The notes under the pieces are model-generated. The model had not been told where the DNA came from. It saw nothing but the letters and a program-made list of their open reading frames with translations, and did no database searches. A stretch of 64,000 nucleotides of DNA from Peromyscus leucopus (taxonomy: Eukaryota > Chordata > Mammalia > Rodentia > Cricetidae): contig NC_051082.1 in NCBI RefSeq assembly GCF_004664715.2, positions 11,828,998 to 11,892,997 on the forward strand. Reading direction: 5' to 3'. Shown here in pieces: positions 42,539 to 54,823 of this stretch (positions are counted from its first letter, which is position 1; each line of letters begins with the position of its first letter). The position numbers and the translations under genes are program-made.

Positions 42539-45500
42539 ATGGCTGCCGGCAGACGCGTGGGTCCCGGCCCGCGGTCGCGTGCCTCCATGGCGCCGTGGAA
42601 GAAGAAGGGGCTGCGGAAGCGCCGGAGTGGGGCTTCCCAGGCCCGCGACAGCGACTCGGAGGATGGCGAGTTCGAGATCCAGGCTGAGGATGACGCTAGG
42701 GCGCGGAAGGTAGGAACGCGGAGTCCCCTGGTCGGGCCCTCGGCCTGCGCCCTTCCGCTTGTCCGTCTCCCTGATTGTGAGTCCTCATTGGGTACCTTCG
42801 CTCAGGGGGCGGGGTTCAATTACCTTTCGGCCAATGGGAAGTGCAAGGCGAAGGTCCGCCTGAGTTTGGGGCGGTCTTAAGGAGATAAAATAAAGGAGAG
42901 GCTGGACTAGACCTCTGAAAAGCTGGTTATAAACTAGTATTTACGGATGTTTGTCGTGGTTTCTGCCTTGCACGCCTAATCAACACTGTCAGAGAAGGAC
43001 AGCAGGATTGAAACTGAGGATGGTCTGGTTCCAAATGTGTGCACGTGGGGAGACAGGCGTGAGCGCCAAGGGGGCAGAAAAGCCTACGGGTCGTGACGCC
43101 CACCGTCCTGTGCACAGCGGGTATATTCCTCCATTTCTACTCCGCAGGTGGTCAGTAGATGTGCCGAAACCGCTAAAGGCAATAAGAAGGCAGGTAGTCA
43201 TTGCCCACGTGTTTCAGACCAAGGGCTTTGCTGAGGCTGAACCCTGCACTGACTGTGGGACACAAGAAGTTGCTCAACTTTTTTTTTTTTTTTTTTTTTT
43301 ACAAATCAAAACCCAGCCTGCGGGCTGCGGATGTAGCTCAGTTGGTAGAGCGCTTGCGTAGCATGGACAAAGTGGGACTGGGTTTGAGCCCCGTGCCCAC
43401 ATAAAAGCAGGTGTTGTGGCACACAGCTGTCATCCTAGCACCTGGGGTAGGAGTGGTGAGGGCAAGAGGACCAGGAATTCAAGGCCACCCTTGTCTATAT
43501 AGCTGGTAAGAGCTATACCACCAATCCTGAATATTGTGTTTTACAAGTAACGTAAAAGGTCCTATATCCTGGGATACAAACGTACTTATTAAAGGTCTAG
43601 CATACCCTTGATGTAAATAGGGATGGGAGAGCAGTCAGTCCTCACTATACCATTGAGCTGGTTCAAACCCCTCCCCCCCAACAACCAAACAAAACCAGTA
43701 TCTTTGTCCAGTGAAATGAAACCAGAATACTGCACACGAAGCAGTCTGTCAACTTAGAATCAGTGGGGGAAATCTTTCATTACCCCCTCCCAGATCCTTT
43801 GTTTTGGTTGGGGTGGAGACCAAATCCAGAGCCTTGTATGTGCTAGCCTTGTACAGGCTCTGTCAGCTCTATCCCCAGGGTCTCTTTCACGTAATCTTGG
43901 CACAGTTGTCTTCAAACGAAGGGGGTGGGAATCCCCAAGCAGAATGCCTAAACTAGTAACAAAAGTTCCGATGAGCAAAGCTTAACAATTGTCAGGAAAA
44001 TTATTTGCCTTATGTTAAGCTTTTGTATTTATTTATTCATTTGTTATGTTTTGTTTTGAGAGAAGGTCTCTCTCTGCAGCCCAGGCTGGCCTTGAACTCA
44101 GATTGTCCTGCTTCTGCCTCCCACGTGCTGGGATTAAAGGTGTGCGCGCCGCCACCGCCGCCGCCCCCGCCCCCACCACCCATCATATTAAAGTGTCAGA
44201 TGGGGTCTTGTGCAGCCCTGGATTCACTGTGGAACAAAGGATGATTTTGCTCTCCTGATCCTCCGGTTTCCTGAGTGCTGGGATGACAAGTGTGTGCTGT
44301 TACATTCTTTCTAAGCCCTGTAATAAGTTATACATATACCATGACCTCTCTCAGAAGTTTTAGGATTTAAAAGTTACTTGATGAATTTCACCGAAAGAAA
44401 TCCAGTGAAGGAATTGGTTGTGGCGCCACACAGCTGTCATCCTAGCACCCAGAAGGTGGAGGCAGGAGGATTTAGGGTTTAAAAGGCCAGCCTGGGCACA
44501 GGAGACCCTGTCTGGAAAAGTCCAAAACAAAACAGAAAGTTATACAAAGACACATAAAGGGTTGAGGATTTAGCTCAGTGGTAGAGCACTTGCCTAGCAA
44601 GTACAAGGTCCTCAGGTGGGGGTGGGGGATTACACATAAAATACGTTGTGTTAGCCAGGCAGTGGTGGCGCACACCTTTAATCCCAGCACTTGGGAGGCA
44701 GAGGCAGGCGGATCTCTGTGAGTTCAAGGCCAGCCTGAGTTCCAAAGCTACACAGTGCAACCCTGTCTCGAAAAACCAAAAAATAAATAAATAAAATAAA
44801 AATATGTTGTGTATAAGCCAGAAAATAGGTTGAGAGGCCAGAGAGGTGGTCCAGGAGACAGAAATGCTTGCCTGGTAAGCCCAACAAACTGAATTTGATT
44901 GTTGGAACCAGGCTGGATGTAGAAGCTAAAGAGATGGTTCATTGGTTGAGAACACTGGCTGCTCTTTCAGCAGATTGGGGTTTTGTTCTCTCATTTCTAA
45001 GGGATCCAACACCCTCTTCTGGTCTCCTTGGGTACTGCATGCACATAGTGCACATAATCTATGCAGGCAAAGAACCAATACATTTATAAAGCTGGACATG
45101 GTGGCATGCATGTAGTCCCAACAGGTGAGTCAGAAGGTGGAGACAGGAGAACCACACAGACCAGCTACCCAGGAGTGCACCACCAGCAGAAACAAGAGAG
45201 CGGACTCCTAAAAGTTGGTCGTCTAAAAGTTGGCCGTGTCCACCACCACCCAGGCCTTCACGCCCATGACATGTATCACGCACACATGCACTAATGATGC
45301 ACTTTGAAAGAACATAGGATGAGAGCTTACCATAGCACTTTGTCCCGTGAGAACTCTGTTGAAGGAAATGGCTTACGTCTGTGTTGTTCAGTGTCGTAGA
45401 CAGCAAATGTGGCATCATAAATACTTGTGTTTGGCTCATACCACCAAACCCCTGGTGTTTAGTTACAGAATCTGAGTTCATCACATATTTATAGCTACAT

Positions 45501-48500
45501 GACAGTAGGCTTAGAATTCTCTTTTGAGACAGAAGACATAATGAAATAAGATCCAAGATGAAAATGAGAAAGGAATAGAAACAGGCCAAGCCTAGTGGTA
45601 CAGGCCTGTGATCCCAGCTGCTTCGGAGGCTGGGGCAGGAGATTCACAAGTTCAAGGTCAGCCTGGGCTACATAGGGAATTCAAGGCTAGCCTGGGCAAC
45701 TTAGTGCGACCTTGTCTCAAAAATAAAAAGTAAGAAGAGGGCTGGGGTGTAGTTCAGTGGCAGAGGGTTCCGTCCTCGGCATCACCGGAACAACAGAAAC
45801 ATTTGGTGGGGGAGGGAAAAAAGAGATAAATTGTTATTTTAAAAAAAAAATTAATCAGAAATTGGAAATGAGATCCAAGCATAGTGGTGTATGTATGCCT
45901 TTGATACTAGGACTTGGGAGGCAGAGACGGGTGGGTGTCTGTGAGTTTGAGGCCAGCCTGGTCTGCAGAATGAGTTCTAGGATAACCAGGTGCCGGGGCC
46001 ACGGTGCCCTCAGGTTCAGGGAGGTGGCTGTACTGCTGGAAAGGGACAGAGTCTGGCCGGCGAGCCCCATCGACTCTCTGCAGAACTGATCTGCACCTCT
46101 GCCCCAGCCTGGGCCACGGAGAGCTCGTTGGAGAGTTAGTTGGTAAGCTTCCGTTCCTCACACCCTTGTCAGCCAGAGCTGGAGTGATGCCGTCTCTCCC
46201 TTCCTCCCTCACAGCTGGGCCCTGGCCGAGCCTTGCCCTCCTTTCCTACCTCAGAGTGCGTATCAGACGTGGAGCCCGACACCCGGGAGATGGTGCGAGC
46301 CCAGAACAAGAAGAAGAAGAAGTCTGGAGGCTTCCAGTCCATGGGTGGGTAAAGAGGCCGGGGTGCTGGGGCCCTGGGGGGTACCCTGGGGGTGGGGGTG
46401 GGGTCATTGTACCCTCTGTGCTTAGGTACTGACGGCTACCTGTGTGGTGGGTGTGAGTGGATTGAGGTAGTCGAAACAGTCTTCCACAGCAGGCCTGGAA
46501 AGGGGGTCACCCCTAGAGGCACAGGAGGTGGCAGAGCGTTTAGTCTCAGACAGGAGGACAGCCTTGAAGAGATGGGCACGGGATGACGGCGTGGTGTCGG
46601 GACACCTGTGTGGGAATTACAGCTTAAGTGGTCTGCCCTTGACGGAGCAGTACCTGCCAGGGCAAGGATTGAGACACCCACTGAGTGGCTCTTAATAGCA
46701 ATTAGAAAGGAGCTGGGCGTGGTGGCCTATGCCATGGCTACATAGCAAGACCCCATCTCACAACAAAACAAAAATATCTGCAGCCTATGGGACAGACAGA
46801 AGGTTATCTACAATATGCAAAGAGTTCTTACAAATCAATAAGTAAAAGACAGAAGCCCTGAGAGAATGGGTTGCAGAAATTGAACAGTTGATTCATAAAA
46901 GCGACCTAGGTGGCTGTTTAGATTTAAAGCGAGATGCTGGCTCTCGTCGATGATCAGGGGGATCAAGCAGAGACATACATGTAGGTGTGGCGGAAATGAA
47001 GCTTTGACCAGAAAACAGTTGAAGCTGTTTAGTGGTCTCTAGGCCTCCTCCTGCCGGCTCCCCGATCCTCAGCCCAGGTCTCTTAAGTACCCAAGGCCAC
47101 TCTCCCACCACCCGTACCGGTCCTGTTTCCCAACATCACCACCACACCTGTCAGAGCGGCACATGCCTGTGATCCCAGCACTCCGAGGCAGAGGCAGAGA
47201 CCACAGGTTCAAGGCCAGTGTGGGGTACATAGCTCAGACAGAAAAACAGAAGTTAAAGAAATTCCAGCAGAGGTCAAGTGAGGTGTCTCTGCCTCAATTT
47301 GGTGTCTTACGCTCCTTTGACTTTTTTTTTGCTTTCTGATTTTCTTTCTGTGTGTTGGTGAACAAGGTCCTTTGTCCTATAATATCTGATGGCTGCTGTG
47401 CCCGCCCCCTGACCACTCCCATGTCTCTCCCAGGCTTGAGCTACCCCGTGTTCAAAGGGATCATGAAAAAGGGCTACAAAGTGCCAACGCCCATCCAGAG
47501 GAAGGTAAGGAGCTGGAGGGCAATGGGTCGGGGCAGCAGTGGCCACGTGACAGATGTTCCTGGGCCCAGCTGTCATCCTGCTGGCCCTCTTCACTGCGGC
47601 TGAAGCTCCACGCAGCTTAGGCATTTCACGGGGGAGAAGGTCGGGCCCAGGAGAGCTGGAGTTTGAATGTGACTCTCTGCCTCTTGTTCTGCTGCACCTG
47701 CCCAGGCAGGTCACAAGTGCCCGGGGATCACCCAGTGCTCACAGTGATGGGAGACAAGGTGGAGACCCAACTTGGGAGGCAGTCTCCCAGCACAGGGGCT
47801 GGGGCTGCTCATTCCTGGAGATAACACTGATAGGCCTTTGTAAGAATAGATCTAGAGGCGTGGGACTCACCCACGGTCAGCCATGCTGAGGCTGGAGCTG
47901 ACATTGCCTCCCAACATGTGTCTTGACAGACCATCCCCGTGATCTTGGACGGCAAGGACGTGGTGGCCATGGCCCGGACAGGCAGCGGCAAAACAGCCTG
48001 CTTCCTCCTCCCGATGTTTGAGCGGCTGAAAGCGCGCAGCGCACAGACAGGGGCCCGGGCCCTCATCCTCTCGCCCACCCGGGAGCTGGCCCTGCAGACC
48101 ATGAAGTTCACTAAAGAGGTGCAGTAGCAGGGTCTGTTGGGAGGCTGTGAGGAGGCTGAGGTGGCTGGCCCTCACCCTTGATCCCGTCTCCCTCTCTCCA
48201 CAGCTGGGCAAGTTCACCGGCCTCAAGACAGCCTTGATCCTGGGCGGGGACAAGTAAGGACCCCTCACCCCGTGTCCCGGCTTCCCCGTGCGGGCACACT
48301 CCCGCACCTCGAGGGTTTCCTTGGAGGCCTGTGCTGCTAGTCACCGACAGCAGCTTCTCAGACAGGTGACATGTGGAAGCCAGGACAGGGATCGAGGGAC
48401 CTGTCAGCTCAGTGTTGGGCCAGGGAGTCTAGTGAGACCTTAGTTGTACAGACTGTGTCTTTCTCTGGGTGCCCTGCTCAGGCTGCAGTCAGTCTGTCCT

Positions 48501-51500
48501 GCTCCAGCTTCTATGAAGGGATGTAGTTTGTGATTGCCAGAAAGCCCAGCCTCCCCAGGCTACCCGGAGCCAGGATCCCCACTCCTCCAGCTGCTCCAGG
48601 GGTGCCTGGGGGAAGGCAGGAACAGGCACTTAGCCATCAGGGATTCAGGGTTCTAGGTGAAGCCAGTAGTTCCAGGCTCAGCCACTAGGTGGTACCATGA
48701 GTTGGCGGCAGTGTCTGGAGCCACAGAGGGAGCCGGTGTCTTGAGGTTCTGCGTTGAGTTTCGGCCTGTGTCTCACAATAGCCAATTCTTGCTGCCGTGC
48801 CGGGGTGTGTGGTGTGTCCCGTGGCGAAGTGTGAGGGCGTTTGGCTGAGACATGGCAGGGACAGACTCAAAAGCTCTGTCTTCTCAGGCTGACCCTGCTT
48901 CTCCCCCTAGAATGGAAGACCAGTTCGCTGCCCTGCATGAGAACCCTGACATGTGAGTTTGTTGATGGGAGGCGGTGCGGGTGCCCTGGGGTCCCTTTCC
49001 CAGAGTGCCATGGAGGAGACTGAGGGTGGTGGTGGGGCCCTGAGCCTGGGGTGACCTGGGTTGTACATCTCTTCTAGAATCATTGCTACCCCTGGGCGGT
49101 TGATGCACGTGGCTGTGGAGATGAACTTGAAGCTACAGAGTGTGGAGTACGTGGTTTTTGATGAAGCAGACAGGTGAGGCTGCAGATGGACCCCTGAGCA
49201 GATAACTGTCGAGGTTATCCTCAAGGCCCGGGAGACAGAGAGAGGGGAGGCCACAGGAGAAGGGGGCTGCCCGGGGAGACCTGAATGTGTGTTGGAATAG
49301 TCCCATCCCTGGGGCACCTGCACTAGTGATTTTAAGTTTACATCTTAGTACTGAAAAGAATGTTATGTCAACCAACGATGGGCTGTATGAATTCGCGAGT
49401 GCTTGCCTGGGACGCAGAAGGCTGGGTCCATGCCCATCACTGGAAACACACAAGACGAATCCCTGCACAAGGCAGGGATTCTGGAGTGAGGGTAGCCAGG
49501 GTTCCAAGCTCTATAGAGCGGAAGCCCCTCTCCTGACCCTCCCTGCCCACCACTCTCTGCAGGCTCTTTGAAATGGGCTTCGCTGAACAGCTCCAGGAGA
49601 TCATAGGCCGCCTTCCTGGGGGCCACCAGACAGTGCTGTTCTCGGCCACGTTGCCCAAACTGCTGGTGGAATTTGCCCGGGCAGGTGAGCCAGTGGGGTG
49701 CGGTGCTGGACTCCGGGGAGGGGGGGGGGAGTGCCTGGGACCCGCCCCTCAGTGACCCCTGCCGTCTCCTCCACACCCCAACAGGTCTCACAGAGCCTGT
49801 GCTCATCCGTCTGGATGTGGACACCAAGCTCAATGAGCAGCTCAAGGTGAGGCAGGGTCGGGCCTCTTCCCCCGGCTAGTGGCCAGGTGGGCGCCGCCAG
49901 CCCGTAGCCGGGAGCCACGTCCGTCCCTCTCCCCGCAGACCTCCTTCCTCCTTGTACGAGAGGACACCAAGGCCGCTGTGCTTCTCTATCTACTGCGTAA
50001 TGTCGTTCGGCCCCAGGACCAGACGGTGGTGTTTGTAGCCACAAAGCACCACGCAGAGTACCTCTCGGAGGTGAGCCGGGGCCCTGTGGGATGGAGGGAC
50101 CCCATTGGGTCTCAAACCAGTTTCATCCCGGAGCTGCACTTACAAAGAAGGCCACCAGAGGGCGGCAAGAGAGCAGCCATGAGTCTGGGTGGGGCTTTTA
50201 TCCGAGGGCCATCGCACACGCTGACGTCTCAGACACACGGTGAACTGTCAGTGCATCTTCTGTCAGCATGTCCCAGCTGGTCTCTGTCTGTCTGCCTGTC
50301 TGTCCAGATCATCTGCAGCAACTCCCAGTGGACTTGGATTTTGGGGGGTGGGTTTCCAGTGTGTGATGTGCCTGGCACCTAGACACGATACTCACATGTT
50401 AGTGGTGTGGTGTGTGTCCTTGACCTTTTCTGTGAATTCACACCTGTGTGACCCTCGGCTCGACAACACAAGTGTGGGGAGTCCCAGCCGCGTGGAAGGC
50501 TGGGGGAGGGGCTGACCAGCCGCTGTCTCACACCCCAGCAGCCACACCTGGGCCCTGCTGAGGACATGGGTGGCTGGGTCTTGCTTACCCAACATGTAAA
50601 CGGCGCCTTCCTCCCCCAAGCGTCTGAGACCAAAATAGTAACACTGGGAGAGTGGTTGATGCCCTGACAGGCTTCCTGTGTTTCAGGCTCAGTCCTCAAT
50701 GGTACATTAACCCCCTCCGTTCTGGGAGGCGCAGAAAGACTGAATAATTTGCCCGTGGTCACGCAGATCCTTAAGGCAGCCCTCTTTATGCGTTGTACCC
50801 TTTGATGCTCCAACGGCCTTGCAGAGCTGGGAGGTGGGGGGAGTTGCATTTACGCTGTGTCAGGCCAGCCAGCAGGGCTGGGGTTCAAACCCACCACGCG
50901 GGGTGCCCCAGCTTCGGCCCGGCCCCAAGCGCTCATTCCTGCTAGGCTCCTCTCACCGCCCTGCCTTTGCTCCGAGCAGTTGCTGACGGCCCAGGGTGTG
51001 ACCTGCGCCCACATCTACAGCGCCCTGGACCAGACGGCCCGCAAGATCAACCTGGCGAAGTTCACACACAACAAATGTTCCACCCTCATCGTGACCGACC
51101 TGGCCGCCCGGGGCCTGGACATCCCCCTGCTGGACAACGTCATCAACTATAGCTTCCCCGCCAAGGGCAAGCTCTTCCTGCATCGTGTGGGTGAGGAGCC
51201 TGGGGGGGGGCGAAGGACGGGCACGGTGCCATGCTGGCAGCTGAGAATTTGGGGAAACTGAGGCCTTACGCGATGCTTACTGGGTGGATCCTGACAGGTA
51301 GCCCCCAGCTCTCGGGGTTTCCTTTCTTTTGGTGTCGGGGACGGACCCTAGGGCGTTTGCTCTGCCATAGACCTCACCGAGTTGTACGCTATGTTCACAA
51401 ACGTAGAGCGATTAAGATATGTGTTGGGGAGAAGAAGATGGGCGCAGGGTTCCTTGGGTGCGTTCTGTGTGTGACTGAGCGTGGTTGGCTTCGTACGCAC

Positions 51501-54500
51501 AGCTGTCAGGCAGAGGAGGGCAGTGGTGTGAGGACAGGTGCTGGGGGTCTGTCACTGCCCTGTCAGGTTCACAGGAGACCCCAGCTGTGCCTCCCACTGT
51601 GAGTCCCGGATAGGTCCATGCTGGTGGCCGCCTGCCGGCTCCCCATTGCCTTCCCTACAGCTGGCTCCTCATCTTGGGGGTTTCCAGAGCCCTCAGGGGA
51701 ATTCCTCAGGTGCCACATGACCGACCACTCCCACTGAAACCTGCAAATGAGGGGCTGTGGTGTTTGCCTAAGACATGGAAGAAAGCTGGACGTGGTGGCC
51801 AATGTCTGTGGTGGTTACAGAACTCAGGATGCGGAAGCAGGAGGATCAGTTCAAGGCCAGCCTGGGCTACGTAGACCTTGTCACAAACAACAAACCCAGC
51901 TGAAATGTGACACTTAAAATTTACTCAACATGATGTTGGGGCCATGTTGGGTCACTTTCCAACATGCTGCTTTTCAAGTCACGACATAGCGTTACAGATG
52001 TTGTCATTTGCTGTGACGTCACTCTTGGTGGGTGGCACGTCTTCACTAAAGGGCTGGGTAGTGAGCACTTTTATTTTGATGCGCTTTACCGTCTGTGTTG
52101 TAGCTATTTAATGTACAGCCTCACGAAGAAAGTTCCCAGTGGAAATATGTAAATGAGCGGGCATGGCCAAGTGCCAGTAAAACTTTATTGTACAAACAAG
52201 TGGTGGGCCAGGTGCTCACCCTATCTTTCCTCGGCTTGGTAATTGCCACCTGGTAGTCATCAGCCCGGTGACCAGTCCTCTGTCCTGTCACCTTTAGGAA
52301 GTTCTGGTCCAAACCTCTTTTTGTGGGGATTTGCAGTCTTGAATATTCCTTGGGGGAAAGTCCTCTCAAAGTGGGAGTGCCAGGGACTTTTAAGTACTGG
52401 TCAGGAGCGGTGCTGACCCTGCTTTCGCTCCCTTGGGCTCTGTACCAACCTGTGCCCGCCCCCGGCCGCCCACCCTGTATGGGGGACAGCTGTTCTGGAA
52501 AGGCCTTGGCCTAGCTCTAGTCCTCGGGGAGTTGGGGTGCCTCTGCTGAAACTCGACCCTCCCCTCCCCCGCAGGCCGTGTGGCACGAGCAGGCCGAAGT
52601 GGCACAGCGTATTCTTTGGTGGCCCCAGATGAGGTCCCCTACCTGCTTGACCTGCACCTGTTCCTGGGCCGCTCCATCACCCTCGCCCGGCCTCATGAGG
52701 AGCCCTCAGGTGAGGGGAGGCTGGACAGGGCTCAGGTCCCCCTGGAGTTCATAAGCAGGCTGGGTGCAATGGTCTGGCTTTGGGAGGTGGCTGCTGGGTC
52801 TGACCATAGGAGATCCTGCCCACCATGTCCTGGGAAGATGGCCTTGGCCGCTGGGACAGCTCTTGGGTTCTTGTTGCCAGAGTCAAGGTCTGTCTGTATT
52901 CCTGTGCATCCCCAGGGACTGATTGAACATGCCGCTCTAAATGCCTCTCTCATCCGTAACTGTTGTCCTGGGGGTCATAGGCCATGAGGGATAGACATAG
53001 GCTGACTCCCCGGTGTGCCCTGTGGCTGGCAGGTGCAGTTGGCCAGGACGGCGTGCTGGGTCGGGTGCCACAGAGTGTGGTGGATGATGAGGACGGCGGC
53101 CTGCAGACTGCCCTGGAGGCCTCCCTGGAACTTCGGGGCCTGCACCGCGTGGCCGACAACGCTCAGCAGCAGTACGTGCGCTCACGTCCAGCGCCCTCAC
53201 CCGAGTCCATCAAGAGAGCCAAGGAGCTGGACCTGGCGGGGCTGGGCTTGCACCCACTCTTCAGTGAGAGTCTGCAGGGTGGGGTAGGTGAGGGTGGGCT
53301 GGCCCTCCACAGCCCTCCCTGGCCTCACACACGCCCTTGCCCTCCAGGCTCCCGATTTGAGGAGGGGGAACTGCAGCGCCTTAGGCTGGTGGACAGTATC
53401 AAGAACTACCGCGCCCGCACAGTGAGTGGACGGAGTGGCTGGAGGGCCGGCCGCACAGCGGGGATTTCCTTCTGAGCTCGCAGCTTCCTGACGTGTCACA
53501 CTGGCTCTGTCAGCCACCATAGATCCCCCTTGTTCTGGAGCATTCCTGTGAGCCACAGCAGGTCCGGGGATCCCCACTCAAAGATAGATTGAATCTCCTG
53601 AAGGGAATGATGTGTTTTCTGCCTTTCAGAGGCCCGAAGAGCGGTCCATCCTCAGCCTTGACCCTCCCTCCCTGTTCACACGGTTGGGCATGTGCTGTGG
53701 GGTTCATGTACAGAGGCAAGGAGAGCCCAGCCAGGTGGCCAGTAGCAAAAACAGCCAGTGGGTGACACAGTGGAATCAGTGGATTCAAAGCCAGGTGCCT
53801 CAGTGCGAGCGAGGTCTGGGTTCTGGCTTTTCCTAGCTGTGTGGCCTTGGGCAAGACACCCACTTTCTCTGGGTCTCTCTCTAATTGGGCCGTACTGATA
53901 TCAAGGGTCCCACCTCCCACGGTGAAGACTTGAAGAGTACCCATACAGGTTTCAGCCGGCTTGGGGTGGGGCTGGGATGGGCGGGTGGTAGGCAGTGAAC
54001 TTGGCATCCCTTTTACAGACCATCTTTGAGATCAATGCCTCGAGCCGGGACCCAAGCAGCCAGATGATGCGTGCCAAGCGGCAGAGGGACCGGAAAGCTA
54101 TCGCCAGCTTCCAGCAGGGACGGCACGTGAGGCAGGAGGGCCCAGCTGACCCAGTCCCCCAGAAGGAGCCGCCTCAGAAGGAAGAGGAAGACGAGGACAT
54201 GGCTGACAGTGTGCAGGTGTGGGCTGCAGGGGCAGCTGGAGCTGAGGGAGAGACAGCCAGGTCCCAGCAGCCCTTGGGGCAGACAGTGGTGCAGCTCCAC
54301 GCCCCAATCTCCTGTCTGTGGAAGTGGGGCACAGCCTCAGCTTATAGTTTGTAGGAGAGGGGTGTGGAGACTAAGGCAGGAGAATAGCCACAAGGTCAAA
54401 GCTAGCCTAGGCTACAGAGTGACGCTGTCTCAGGCTAGCCTAGGCTACAGTGATAACCAAAGGAAGGACTGCGGAGCTGGCTCAGCAGTTAAGAACCGGT

Positions 54501-54732
54501 GCTGCGTCAGATCTGCCAGTGCACGCCTTTAATCCCAGCACTCAGGAGGCGGAGGCAGGCGGATCTCTGTGAGTTCAAGGCCAGCCTGTAAATAGCAACT
54601 TTATATACTGAGACCCTGTCTCAAAAAAAAAAAAAAAAGCCCTTACTGCTCTTGCAGGGGATTGGAGTTCAGGTGCCAGCACCCACATTAAGTGGCTCAC
54701 AATTGTCTATAACTCCTGTTCCAAGAAATCTA

Positions 54733-54823
<91 letters not shown>

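Noticed and set aside
43319..43402. tRNA-like sequence with GTAGCTCAGTTGGTAGAG
   Set aside because: Head matches a tRNA, but the remaining arms do not pair and it runs into a B1 half, so it is an ID/B4-type SINE.
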